64,000 nucleotides of DNA from Pontibacter ummariensis (GTDB lineage: Bacteria > Bacteroidota > Bacteroidia > Cytophagales > Hymenobacteraceae), in the NCBI RefSeq assembly GCF_900188175.1, contig NZ_FZOQ01000003.1, positions 1 through 64,000 of the forward strand, given 5' to 3'. Made by a program: the position numbers and the translations under genes. The notes beneath the pieces were generated by a model that saw only the letters and a list, made by a program, of their open reading frames with translations, was not told where the DNA came from and ran no database searches. Of this stretch, positions 33,699 to 42,351 are shown in pieces. How positions within the stretch are numbered: position 1 is the first letter of the stretch; every line of letters starts with the position of its first letter.

Positions 33699-35297
33699 TT
33701 ACATAAAGTATTTCAGGCGAACGACTTCTTTCTCGGTTAAATAACGCCAGTTACCACGCGGCAGGTCCTTTTTAGTAAGGCCTGCATACTGTACCCTGTC
33801 CAGCGTTACTACCTCGTAGCCCAGGTGCTCGAAAATACGGCGCACAATGCGGTTACGGCCAATATGGATCTCCAGGCCCAGGAACTTATTAGATTCCCCT
33901 AGCAGGGCCACATCATCCACCTCTGCTTTTCCGTCCTCCAGTTCCACACCTTCGGCCACTTGCTGAAAATCAGCTTTGGTGATCGGCTTGTCCAGCTCCA
34001 CCTGATAGATCTTCTTGATGCCGTTGGAAGGGTGCGTCAGCTTTTGCGCCAGCTCCCCGTCGTTTGTAAACAATAACAGGCCTGTTGTATTGCGGTCCAG
34101 CCTTCCTACCGGAAAGATGCGCTCACTGGAGGCACTGCTCACGAGGTCCATCACCGTTTTGCGCCCTTCCGGATCGTCTGTGGTAGTCAGGAAGTCCTTC
34201 GGCTTGTTCAGCAGCACGTATACCAGCTTCTCACGGTTCAGGATTTTCTTACCGTACTGTATCGTATCAGTAGGCTGTACTTTAAAGCCCATCTCCGTTA
34301 CCACTTCGCCATTTACCTTTATCTCCCCGGCTTCGATCAAACTGTCGGCCTCGCGGCGGGAGCAGATGCCGGCATTGGCGATAAAGCGGTTTAGGCGAAT
34401 CGTGCCGTCATCCTCTTTGTCGCGCTCAGATTTCTTAATGCGTGGGTTGTCCTTATAGCGGCTCAGGTTATAGGTGGGTGCTTCCTGCTCAGGGCCTGCC
34501 TCTTTGTTACGGTCGGCAAAGCGGCTGCGGCTAGGAGCCTGCTTGCCTAACCTTTCCTGCCTGTTTTCCCTATAAGGCTTTCTGTCGCCACCAAAGCTAC
34601 GGCGTTCGCCTTCGTCTCTCCTGGGGCGATCAGAGTTGAAAGAACGTCTCTCGCCGCCGTCTCTTCTGTCGTTATCTCTTCTGTCAGGCTTGTCGGAGTT
34701 GAAACGGCGCTCTCCGCCTTCTCTGTTATAGCGCTGGATCCTGTCTTCACCGAAAGATCTGCGCTCACCCCCGCGACGGTCGTCTCTCTTGTCGAACTTG
34801 TAACCGCCTCTGTCGCTGCTGCGCCTTTCGGGTCTGTCTCCATTAAACGGACGACGTTCGCCTCCTTCTCTTTTGTCTCCGAAAGAACGTCTTTCACCAC
34901 CTTCGCGGCGCTCCGTTCTCTCCGAGTTAAACGGGCGACGGTCTCTGTCATCTCTTCTCGGGCGATCGCTGTTAAATGAACGCCTTTCGCCGCCGTCTCT
35001 TCTGTCAGCCCTATCAGCGTTAAACGGACGGTCTCCGCCCTCGCGCCGTGGTCGGTCACTGTTAAACGGGCGGCGCTCTCCGCCTTCCCTTCTATCGTTG
35101 TCTCTTCTGTCAGAGCCAAAGGAACGACGCTCACTGCGCTCTCCCCTGCCTTCTGATCTGTCGTATTTATCTCTTCTGTTAAAAATCTTTTTACCGTCTC
35201 GGTCACTGTTGAACGGTCTGCCAGGGTTTCTTCTGTCAGAGCCTCTTCTGCCTTCGCCTGCGTCACCGCGGTCAGGTCTTTCGTTGTCTCTTGCCAT
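33699..35297 (-). CDS. RluB-type pseudouridine synthase with Arg/Asp-rich repeat extension
   Basis: The 532-aa product has two parts. Residues 1 to about 295 are a low-complexity tail built from at least eleven imperfect copies of a GGERRSFNSDRP-like unit, rich in Arg, Asp, Gly and Ser. From about 298 there is an S4 RNA-binding domain (IRLNRFIANAGICSRREADSLI) and an RsuA/RluB catalytic domain with the GRLDRNTTGLLLFTNDG block holding the catalytic Asp. It probably modifies 23S rRNA. The extension is likely disordered and RNA-binding. It lies 4 bp ahead of coaX. Confidence 0.92.
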   Translation of the reverse strand: MARDNERPDRGDAGEGRRGSDRRNPGRPFNSDRDGKKIFNRRDKYDRSEGRGERSERRSFGSDRRDNDRREGGERRPFNSDRPRREGGDRPFNADRADRRDGGERRSFNSDRPRRDDRDRRPFNSERTERREGGERRSFGDKREGGERRPFNGDRPERRSSDRGGYKFDKRDDRRGGERRSFGEDRIQRYNREGGERRFNSDKPDRRDNDRRDGGERRSFNSDRPRRDEGERRSFGGDRKPYRENRQERLGKQAPSRSRFADRNKEAGPEQEAPTYNLSRYKDNPRIKKSERDKEDDGTIRLNRFIANAGICSRREADSLIEAGEIKVNGEVVTEMGFKVQPTDTIQYGKKILNREKLVYVLLNKPKDFLTTTDDPEGRKTVMDLVSSASSERIFPVGRLDRNTTGLLLFTNDGELAQKLTHPSNGIKKIYQVELDKPITKADFQQVAEGVELEDGKAEVDDVALLGESNKFLGLEIHIGRNRIVRRIFEHLGYEVVTLDRVQYAGLTKKDLPRGNWRYLTEKEVVRLKYFM

Positions 35298-35394
35298 TAT
35301 AATAAATTTATAGATGCAGTATCGCTACTGTACCTGTTTACGTGCAGTATTAATTCGGAATCGTAGAATGTGGGTTTAATTGTTGCCGAACGCA

Positions 35395-35958
35395 CTAGTC
35401 GGCCACTTCACCAATGGTATTTTCTTCGGTGGCGAAGTCTTTCAGTTGAGGGAGGTCCTTGATATGGTTGATACCAAAGTAATCCATGAATTTCTGAGAG
35501 GTACCATAGAGCACAGGGCGGCCAATGGTATCGGCTTTTCCCTTTATCTCTATCAGCTCTTTCTCTAGCAACTTATGAATGGCATAGTCGCACCCCACAC
35601 CACGAATTTGCTCGATGGCCGAGCGCGTGATCGGTTGCTTGTAGGCGATAATTGTCAGCGTCTCTAAAGAAGACGCTGACAACTTCTTCTTTGTCTTATG
35701 CTTGAGGTAAGTACTTACCGTATCCTGGTACTCCGGTTTGGTGAGAAACTGGTATCCTCCTCCGATCGCATAGATCTGGAAGGCAAATCCCTCCTCCAAC
35801 AACCGCTCGTTTATGCCTTCAATGGCTTCCAGCACATCGCTTACAAGTAACTCTTCCATGCCAAGTGCCTCCTGAAGGCAACGCTGGATTTCTTCGATAC
35901 TAATTGGCGACTGGGCACAGAAAACAAGTGCCTGAATATGGTTTTGTAGAATATTCAA
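35395..35958 (-). CDS. scpB: Segregation and condensation protein B
   Basis: The 187-aa protein matches ScpB, the winged-helix kleisin-associated subunit of the SMC-ScpAB condensin. Motifs: QALVFCAQSPISIEEIQ (9-25), LSASSLETLTIIAYKQPITRSAIEQIRGV and the closing ELIEIKGKADTIGRPVLYGTS-type second winged helix. ScpA is not adjacent. It lies 12 bp downstream of the DksA-like gene on the same strand. Confidence 0.93.
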   Translation of the reverse strand: MNILQNHIQALVFCAQSPISIEEIQRCLQEALGMEELLVSDVLEAIEGINERLLEEGFAFQIYAIGGGYQFLTKPEYQDTVSTYLKHKTKKKLSASSLETLTIIAYKQPITRSAIEQIRGVGCDYAIHKLLEKELIEIKGKADTIGRPVLYGTSQKFMDYFGINHIKDLPQLKDFATEENTIGEVAD

Positions 35959-35970
35959 GTGGTAAAAGTA

Positions 35971-36360
35971 CTAGTCGTTACGCTGAAGTTTTGCTTCAAT
36001 TGAGTGTTGCGTGTGCGGTACGGCACGCAGTCTTTCTTTCGGAATCAGTTTGCCTGTAACAATGCAAACCCCGTAAGTGCCATTCTTAATGCGGATCAGG
36101 GCGTTCTCCAGCTGCTGCATGAACTTCATCTGGCGTGAAGCCAGCTGGTTCAGGCTTTCTTTCTCAGCCGTATCAGCGCCGTCCTCCAATACTTTGGTAG
36201 GGGATGCTGTGTTATCAGTTCCTGAATCGTTACGGCGGCTCAGGGTTTCCTTAATAAAGGCCACTTCCTTGCGCGCATTCGTCAACTTCTCCTGAATGAT
36301 GTTTTCGAACTCCAATAACTCCTCTCTGGAATAACGCTGTTTTTCTTCGTTTGTGCTCAT
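35971..36360 (-). CDS. DksA/TraR-like protein without zinc cysteines
   Basis: The 129-aa product has the coiled-coil pair and C-terminal globular domain of DksA/TraR family transcription factors. An acidic tip (DGADTA, near 60) and the GTYGVCIVTGKLIPKERLRAVPH C-terminal block (split here by the Cys at about 98) are visible. Classical DksA has four zinc-binding cysteines; here only one Cys is present. Such cysteine-poor forms are usual in Bacteroidota. It may bind the RNA polymerase secondary channel. It sits upstream of scpB. Confidence 0.82.
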   Translation of the reverse strand: MSTNEEKQRYSREELLEFENIIQEKLTNARKEVAFIKETLSRRNDSGTDNTASPTKVLEDGADTAEKESLNQLASRQMKFMQQLENALIRIKNGTYGVCIVTGKLIPKERLRAVPHTQHSIEAKLQRND

Positions 36361-36800
36361 TCTACTATTAGAACTTAATTATAGCTTTAACCCCTGTTGT
36401 GGCAAACTAAACTATAACTCTAAGTTAATTTTCAGGCACATAACACACGTGCACGATTTTAAGTTTAGTTTGCAAGTACTCTTTTAAATGCTTAGCCAGA
36501 TTTGCAGTAGTATGTGGTGGTCAGGCTAAAATTTGTGCAAAAATAACAGATATCTGAATACTTTACTATTTATAACTATAAATAAACCCTTTTTGTCCCA
36601 ACCAATTGCCTCATTTTCTGATAATAGTAGACCAAGTCTCCCCTTTCGCTGTTTATAGCTCTTTGAAACCCCTGTCTGTGTTTAAACAATTGTTATCTGC
36701 CTCCTACCTCGCCTTGTCTGACAGGCAGCAACTGGAAACATTTGGGTAACACAGGTAGAGCATTACTAAGGCTCTAAATCTCATCAGCTAAAAAAACGCA
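36361..36800. other. AT-rich intergenic region without supported gene
   Basis: This 440-bp stretch between the DksA-like gene and the ribH terminator holds no open frame with coding features. The first 250 bp is AT-rich and probably contains the promoter of the DksA-like gene and scpB. Nothing else is recognised. Confidence 0.6.
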
Positions 36801-36839
36801 AAAGCGGGCAGGCTCCTACTACAGGAGCCTGCCCGCTTT
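36801..36839 (-). terminator. Rho-independent terminator of ribH
   Basis: A perfect 16-bp stem (AAAGCGGGCAGGCTCC and its complement) with a 7-nt loop lies 19 bp after the ribH stop on the minus strand, followed by TTTTGCGTTTTTT. Confidence 0.85.
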
Positions 36840-36857
36840 GTTTAACCTGTCTTTATC

Positions 36858-37334
36858 TTAGAAGCTCAGCATCCGGACAGCGGCCGCTGCGGCCTCTACG
36901 CCCTTGTTACCGTGCTTGCCTCCTGCCCTATCCAGCGCCTGCTCCAGTGTATTGGTGGTCACAAGGCCAAAGGACACCGGCTTGTTGTACTTCATGGACA
37001 CATGGGTGATGCCCTGCGCTACAGCATGGTTGATGTAGTCGTCGTGCTTAGTGTCGCCCTTAATAACAACCCCAATGCAAATCACTGCATCAATCTCTTC
37101 CTGCTGTGCCAGAAACTGCGCCCCTAGCGTCAGCTCAAAGCTGCCAGGCACGGTATTGATGAAGATATTCTCTTTCCTGGCTCCATGCTCCAGCAAGGTG
37201 TCTACAGCTCCCTGGCAGAGGGTACCGGTAATATCATCGTGCCATTCCGAAACAACTATCCCGAACATCTTCTCAGAGATGTCAGCCAGGTTTTCCTTGT
37301 TGTACTCGCTCAGGTTTTTAAGTGATGTCGCCAT
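36858..37334 (-). CDS. ribH: 6,7-dimethyl-8-ribityllumazine synthase
   Basis: The 158-aa protein makes the lumazine precursor of riboflavin. Family blocks are VSEWHDDIT, VPGSFELTLGAQFLA (substrate loop), VICIGVVIKGDTKHDDYI (phosphate-binding, with the catalytic His) and FGLVTTNTLEQALDRAGG. Its length is normal and it is monocistronic between two terminators. No FMN-riboswitch-like structure is evident in the short upstream region. Confidence 0.95.
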   Translation of the reverse strand: MATSLKNLSEYNKENLADISEKMFGIVVSEWHDDITGTLCQGAVDTLLEHGARKENIFINTVPGSFELTLGAQFLAQQEEIDAVICIGVVIKGDTKHDDYINHAVAQGITHVSMKYNKPVSFGLVTTNTLEQALDRAGGKHGNKGVEAAAAAVRMLSF

Positions 37335-37380
37335 GCTTTGTTTCGTTATTCATTAATCGTTTTACGCCATGTCCAAATAA

Positions 37381-37422
37381 AAAAGCGCTTTTGCCTGGCT
37401 TACCAGCACAAAAGCGCTTTTT
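37381..37422 (-). terminator. Terminator after the 239-aa TPR gene
   Basis: The stem AAAAGCGCTTTTG/CAAAAGCGCTTTT with a loop of about 14 nt lies 19 bp beyond the stop, with T residues on the minus strand. Confidence 0.75.
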
Positions 37423-37440
37423 AAAGAAGGCCAGGGCCTT

Positions 37441-38160
37441 CTATTCTGCTTGGTTGCCGCCTGCCAGTAGTTCGGCACGGGCTTTATACTTTTTGGCGTC
37501 TGCTACCTCGGCCGAGGTCACAAAATCCGTGATGATCTCTTCATACACTTCTACAGCCGCGGCATAATTGTTATCAGCCTCGTAAGCGATACCTGCTTTC
37601 ATCAGGTACTGCGGCGAAAAGTACGGGTTCGGGTTGTAGTTAGCCGCTTTGATATACAGCTCAGCAGCCTCTTGGTTCTTGCCTTGCTCCAACAGGGCAT
37701 CGCCTGTCAGGCTATAGGCACGGGCCTGCAGCAGGTAATCATCCGACTCAAACTCCTGTAAACGCGCTACGGCTGCCTCGTACTGTCCTTGCTTCAGCAA
37801 CGCTACGCCGGCGTAGAAATTAGCTAAGTTACCAGCCTCTGTACCGCTGTACTCATCTGCGATCTGCAATAAGCCTTCATACTGGCCATCGCCCTCCAGG
37901 GCTTTGCTCAGGGAGTCGGCTTCAAAGTAATAAACCGCCTGAAACATAGCCTGCTGAGCTTCCCGGTTCTGGGTGCTACGGTAGTTGTAATACAAAAAGC
38001 CAGCCACGATAAGTGCAGCGATAGCGGCAAAGACAACGAGCAGCTTTGTTTTGTTTCTCTTTACGAAATCCTCTGACTGTGTCAAACGGTCTGCCAATGC
38101 ATCCGGATTCTCCACCAGCTCCTCAAACTCGTTGTGCTTCTTAACTGATTCTTTTGCCAT
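37441..38160 (-). CDS. YfgM-like membrane-anchored TPR protein
   Basis: The 239-aa product has a hydrophilic N-terminus (1-37), one transmembrane helix (about 39-58, KLLVVFAAIAALIVAGFLYY) and then four or five tetratricopeptide-type hairpins to the C-terminus. The layout resembles YfgM/TPR_21 proteins that assist periplasmic chaperones. The gene lies alone, with an AT-rich leader upstream and a terminator downstream; it follows pdhA in the same orientation. Confidence 0.78.
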   Translation of the reverse strand: MAKESVKKHNEFEELVENPDALADRLTQSEDFVKRNKTKLLVVFAAIAALIVAGFLYYNYRSTQNREAQQAMFQAVYYFEADSLSKALEGDGQYEGLLQIADEYSGTEAGNLANFYAGVALLKQGQYEAAVARLQEFESDDYLLQARAYSLTGDALLEQGKNQEAAELYIKAANYNPNPYFSPQYLMKAGIAYEADNNYAAAVEVYEEIITDFVTSAEVADAKKYKARAELLAGGNQAE

Positions 38161-38278
38161 TAGTATTAGTGAAATGATAAATTCAAAATTAGGAATTAAA
38201 AATGGTTTTAAGCAATATTCCTAATGCCTGAACATCAAAATAATATTTTTTAATTCCTAACTCTGAAATATTTGTGAC

Positions 38279-39325
38279 TTAATCCATTATGTATGGATAG
38301 TCGCTCTCCACATAGATGTCTGTGTAAAGCTCTGAAGGATCTGGGTAAGGAGAGTCTTCTGCAAACTGCACCGCATCAGCTACACGCTGCTTCACTTGCT
38401 CGTCGATCTGCTCGAGTTCTTCTTCTGTTGCCCAGTTGTTTTCCAGGATAGTTGCTCGTACAGCCTCGATCGGGTCTTTGCCTTTGTAATCTTCCAGTTC
38501 CTCTTTCGTTCTGTACTTGGCAGGGTCAGACATAGAGTGCCCTTTGTAGCGGTAAGTCCTGAACTCCAGCAAGGTTGGGCCTTCGCCGGCACGCGCACGC
38601 TCAGCAGCTCTTGCTACCGCCTCATGCACATCCTCCACGCTCATGGCGTTTACAGGCTCAGATGGCATGTCGTACGCCTCGCCTAAGGTGTAAAGATCAG
38701 TGACGTTAGAAGTACGCTGTACCGAAGTACCCATGGCGTACCCGTTGTTTTCGATCACGAAGATCACTGGCAGTTTCCAGGTCATGGCCATGTTCAGGGC
38801 CTCGTGGAAGGCACCCTGACGCACCGCGCCGTCGCCCATAGAGCACACACACAGGTTGCCTGTCTTATTGTATTTCTCAGCAAAGGCAATACCAGCGCCC
38901 ATTGGCACCTGAGCACCCACAATACCGTGGCCACCCATAAAGTTTACTTCTTTATCGAAGATGTGCATGGAGCCGCCTTTCCCTTTAGAACAGCCAGTCG
39001 CTTTGGCAAACAACTCTGCCATTACTGCACCCGGGTCTGTACCTAAGGCCAGTGGGTGTGCATGATCGCGGTAAGCCGTGATCCACTTATCGTCTTTTGT
39101 AAGCGCACTTACAGCACCGGCAGCACAAGCTTCCTGTCCTATGTACAGGTGACAAAAGCCCTTGATTTTCTGCTGGCCATACAGCTGGCCTGCTTTCTCC
39201 TCGAAGCGGCGCATGAGTTTCATCGACTCAAACCACTGCATGTAGGTTTCTTTTGAAAACTTTGGCTCAGCCTGTACCTTTGCTTTCGCCGACTTCGCTT
39301 TTGCCTTTTCTTTCGTATCAGCCAT
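38279..39325 (-). CDS. pdhA: Pyruvate dehydrogenase E1 alpha subunit
   Basis: The 348-aa thiamine-diphosphate enzyme subunit decarboxylates pyruvate for acetyl-CoA formation. The ThDP/Mg motif GDGAVRQGAFHEALN...ENN is intact, preceded by GGHGIVGAQVPMGAG and followed by the phosphorylation-loop-like RYKGHSMSDP block. The N-terminus has a short Lys/Ala extension (KEKAKAKSAKAKVQ). The E1 beta and E2 genes are not adjacent. A minus-strand box TATATTTG (39395-39402) is the likely promoter. Confidence 0.93.
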   Translation of the reverse strand: MADTKEKAKAKSAKAKVQAEPKFSKETYMQWFESMKLMRRFEEKAGQLYGQQKIKGFCHLYIGQEACAAGAVSALTKDDKWITAYRDHAHPLALGTDPGAVMAELFAKATGCSKGKGGSMHIFDKEVNFMGGHGIVGAQVPMGAGIAFAEKYNKTGNLCVCSMGDGAVRQGAFHEALNMAMTWKLPVIFVIENNGYAMGTSVQRTSNVTDLYTLGEAYDMPSEPVNAMSVEDVHEAVARAAERARAGEGPTLLEFRTYRYKGHSMSDPAKYRTKEELEDYKGKDPIEAVRATILENNWATEEELEQIDEQVKQRVADAVQFAEDSPYPDPSELYTDIYVESDYPYIMD

Positions 39326-39460
39326 GAGTAATAGTCTATGCGTTTTTAAGATGTCCGTTTATACTTCGCGGCATATAACCGCTTAGTCCTGCGGCAAATA
39401 TAAGCCACAGACGGTTTTAGCATGCGAAATTAAGGAAAAAGATATCAAAGTAGAAATTAA

Positions 39461-40570
39461 ATGCTCCTCGAAAATCTCAGTTTGCTGTTCTTCAAGAACT
39501 ATGAAGAAGCGTCCCTTAGCTTCTCGGAGCATATCAACTGCTTTATTGGCGATAACGGCAGCGGTAAAACGAATTTACTGGACGCCATTTATTACCTCTC
39601 TATGACCAGGAGCGCCTTTCCGGGCACAGAGGCTCAGAGCGTAAAGCAGGGCGAGGACTTCTTTATGGTGAAGGGCCGTTTTGAGGTGGAAGGCAGCAAG
39701 CACACGGTGCAGGTAAGCCTGAAGCAAGGCCAGAAAAAGACCGTAATGCATAACAAGGTGTTGTACGAAAAGATGAGCGAGCACATTGGCCGTTTTCCGG
39801 TCGTACTCATCTCCCCTTACGACACCGACCTGATCCGGGAGGGCAGCGAAGAACGCCGCAGGTACTTTGACAGCCTAATCTCGCAGCTAAACCATGCTTA
39901 CCTGGAGCAGCTGATCCAGTACAACCACATCCTGAAGCAGCGCAACTCCCTGCTGAAGCAGTTTGCCGAGCGCCACTACTACGACCAGGAGTACCTGCAG
40001 GTATTGAATGAACAACTCGTACCCCTCGGCGAACAATTGGCGCAGGAGCGGCAGAACTTCCTGCAGGAGTTCATTCCTATCTTTCAGAAGCACTACCACC
40101 ACATCTCGGGCAGTAGCGAAGAAGTGAGCCTGACCTACAAAAGCCAGCTGGAGGAAGACGGTTTTGCCCAGAAACTTCGGCAAGCAGAGCGTAAAGACCT
40201 GGCCCTGCAGCGCACTACCGTAGGCCCGCACAAAGATGACTTCGTTTTCCTGATGGACGGTAACCCTGTGAAGAGCTTCGGTTCGCAGGGGCAGCAAAAA
40301 AGCTACGTTATCGCCCTGAAGCTGGCCCACTTTGAGGTGGTGGACCAACGGCAGCACCACAAGCCCCTGCTCCTGCTCGACGATATCTTCGACCGCCTGG
40401 ATGAGAAGCGCATTACGCAACTCATGCAAATGGTGGCCGCCCACACCTTCGGCCAGATCTTCCTGACAGACACCCACCTGGAGCGCACCGACAAAATTTT
40501 AGAGGGCCTCTCGGAGAGTATCCGTAGATTTGAGGTGAAGGAAGGAACGGTAAAGGTGATAAGGGATTGA
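39461..40570 (+). CDS. recF: DNA replication and repair protein RecF
   Basis: The 369-aa SMC-like ATPase loads RecA at gaps. Walker A GDNGSGKTN is at 30-38, the ABC-type signature SQGQQKSY lies in the C-terminal third, and Walker B LLLLDDIFDRLD follows. Full family length. It is followed by a DUF1643 gene and DUF721; recF next to a DUF721 gene is common in Bacteroidota, so the DUF1643 gene looks like an insertion. Confidence 0.94.
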   Translation: MLLENLSLLFFKNYEEASLSFSEHINCFIGDNGSGKTNLLDAIYYLSMTRSAFPGTEAQSVKQGEDFFMVKGRFEVEGSKHTVQVSLKQGQKKTVMHNKVLYEKMSEHIGRFPVVLISPYDTDLIREGSEERRRYFDSLISQLNHAYLEQLIQYNHILKQRNSLLKQFAERHYYDQEYLQVLNEQLVPLGEQLAQERQNFLQEFIPIFQKHYHHISGSSEEVSLTYKSQLEEDGFAQKLRQAERKDLALQRTTVGPHKDDFVFLMDGNPVKSFGSQGQQKSYVIALKLAHFEVVDQRQHHKPLLLLDDIFDRLDEKRITQLMQMVAAHTFGQIFLTDTHLERTDKILEGLSESIRRFEVKEGTVKVIRD

Positions 40571-40621
40571 TCTTTGTCGTCCGCCCTTTCAAATACTGTT
40601 TCAGTGTAGGCTTACCTCTAA

Positions 40622-41143
40622 ATGGGAATATCTCAAGTAGACTTATATCAGATCAATTCAGACAACACCCTAAGGTTTGTTTTAGGGAAAAAGGGGGTAA
40701 AACCTCTTGTTGCTGTTGGGCTAAACCCAAGCACAACAGATCATAACATGACTGTTTCTAAAGTTGCCGGTTTCGCACAGCGGAACGGGTACGACAGTTT
40801 TATCATGTTAAATCTCTATCCTCAGCGGTCAACGTCCCCCAATGGCATGGACCTTATGCTAAATTCCGAGCACCATGCAGCGAACCTAAAAGCAATAGTG
40901 GAGTGCCTGCAACAGTATAAACAGGTTGACCTTTTAGCCGCCTGGGGAGAGCCGATAAAAGCAAGACGGTTCTTGGTCACCTGCCTTTCGGAAATAAATG
41001 CTTCGGTTAGTGATTTAAACGTAAAATGGTGGCAAATTGGAAGGATGACGAAAAGTGGTCACCCGAGGCATCCTTCCCGGGCTAGTTACAGCGCCGGAAT
41101 GCAAAACCTTTGTATCGCCAGCTATTTAGCAGCTATCAAGTAA
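40622..41143 (+). CDS. DUF1643 domain protein
   Basis: The 173-aa product matches the DUF1643 family. Early blocks are VAVGLNPSTTDHN (32-44) and KVAGFAQRNGYDSF, then MLNLYPQRST, then LLAAWGEPIKARRFL, then the C-terminal GHPRHPSRASY. No function is assigned to the family; members often occur in mobile or accessory loci. Base composition is visibly more AT-rich than the flanking recF and DUF721 genes, which suggests recent acquisition. Confidence 0.85.
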   Translation: MGISQVDLYQINSDNTLRFVLGKKGVKPLVAVGLNPSTTDHNMTVSKVAGFAQRNGYDSFIMLNLYPQRSTSPNGMDLMLNSEHHAANLKAIVECLQQYKQVDLLAAWGEPIKARRFLVTCLSEINASVSDLNVKWWQIGRMTKSGHPRHPSRASYSAGMQNLCIASYLAAIK

Positions 41144-41259
41144 CTAACATATTTTCCAAAAGCCGGGCAGCAGAAGCCAATAAAGGTTAACTTGACGCGC
41201 TTTTGAATGTACTCAGCTTATTCACTCGTTCAAAATTCATTTAATTAAAATTCCCACAC

Positions 41260-41583
41260 GTGCGCTACTACAAGAAGAAAGAGGAGATTGACAGACGGAA
41301 AGCCGACATACAGCCGATCGGGGAAAGCCTGAAGGCACTGATGAAGGCTTACCGGCTGCAGGGCAAGCTGAGCGAAGTGCATATTGTGCAGAGTTGGGAA
41401 AAGATCATGGGCAAGCCTATTGCCCTGAAGACGCAGGAGCTTTACTTTAAGGATCATAAGCTGTTCGTGCGCCTTACCTCGGCCCCCCTAAAGCACGAAC
41501 TCAATATGTCGAAAAAAAAGGTGATCGAGCTGCTGAACCTGGAGGTGGGCGACGAGATCGTGAAGGATGTGATCTTCCTGTAA
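41260..41583 (+). CDS. DUF721/DciA-like protein
   Basis: The 107-aa protein starts at GTG 41260 and matches DUF721, a family that includes the replicative-helicase loader DciA. The core is SLKALMKAYRLQGKLSEVHI followed by VQSWEKIMGKPIA and the C-terminal strand pair VRLTSAPLKHEL. In Bacteroidota it typically lies next to recF, consistent with a replication role. Here it is 690 bp from recF because of the DUF1643 gene. Confidence 0.82.
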   Translation: MRYYKKKEEIDRRKADIQPIGESLKALMKAYRLQGKLSEVHIVQSWEKIMGKPIALKTQELYFKDHKLFVRLTSAPLKHELNMSKKKVIELLNLEVGDEIVKDVIFL

Positions 41584-41646
41584 GCGCAACAGCCAAAAGG
41601 GTATCACAGTATAGCTTATACATTCACGTGAAACTATACTTTAACT

Positions 41647-42201
41647 ATGGCTATTCCTGCCTTCCGCCCCGTTTCTTACTCCTGCACGACCCTCACAGAG
41701 CTCATGATTCCGAGCTATGCCAACTTCGGGGGGAAAATACACGGCGGCACCCTGCTCTCCCTCATGGACAAGGTAGCCTATGCCTGCGCCGCAAAGCATG
41801 CCGGCAACTACTGCGTTACGGTATCGGTGCATGGGGTAAACTTTCTGCAACCAGTTGAGGTGGGAGAGCTCGTGTCGCTATTGGCCTCGGTGAACTATGT
41901 AGGCAACACCTCGCTGATGGTAGGTATAAAAGTGATCTCTGAAAACGTAAAGTCCGGCTTCGTGAAGCATACCAACACCTCCTACTTTACCATGGTGGCC
42001 AAGGGGGATGACGACAAGCCCGCGAAAGTGCCGGGCCTGACCCTGGAGACCCGCGAAGACGCCCGGCGTTTTCTGGAGGCGATCAAACGCAAAGAGCTCT
42101 CCAAGCGCTACCAGATCGAACTGGACAACACCAAGACCATCCTGCATGTAGACGAGGAGCTGCACTTGCTGCAGCAGGAACGCTGCAAGCTGGCCTTCTA
42201 G
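41647..42201 (+). CDS. Acyl-CoA thioesterase (hotdog fold)
   Basis: The 184-aa protein has a 4HBT hotdog domain of the YciA/BACH type. It shows PSYANFGGKIHGGTLLSLMD (24-43) with the conserved Gly-His-Gly-Gly turn, VSVHGVNFLQPVEVGELV, and a helical C-terminal extension. It hydrolyses acyl-CoA to fatty acid and CoA. Chain-length preference is not readable. The nucleotide-binding or dimer residues cannot be confirmed by eye. Confidence 0.85.
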   Translation: MAIPAFRPVSYSCTTLTELMIPSYANFGGKIHGGTLLSLMDKVAYACAAKHAGNYCVTVSVHGVNFLQPVEVGELVSLLASVNYVGNTSLMVGIKVISENVKSGFVKHTNTSYFTMVAKGDDDKPAKVPGLTLETREDARRFLEAIKRKELSKRYQIELDNTKTILHVDEELHLLQQERCKLAF

Positions 42202-42351
42202 GTTTACTGTAAGAAAGTTCTGCTTGTTTGGCCCTTGTAGCACGGCTTATATAACATAAGACAGTACAGAGCGCCTCATAACTGTCAGCACAATGACTTT
42301 TGGCCGGTATTTTGTATCTTTAGGGTTTACTACTCTTACCTTAAATACAAG

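Noticed and set aside
34547-35266. Long minus-strand alternative frame inside the Arg/Asp-rich repeats of the pseudouridine synthase
   Set aside because: It is a shadow frame created by the repeated, purine-rich codons; composition is repetitive Thr/Glu/Ala without domain signals.
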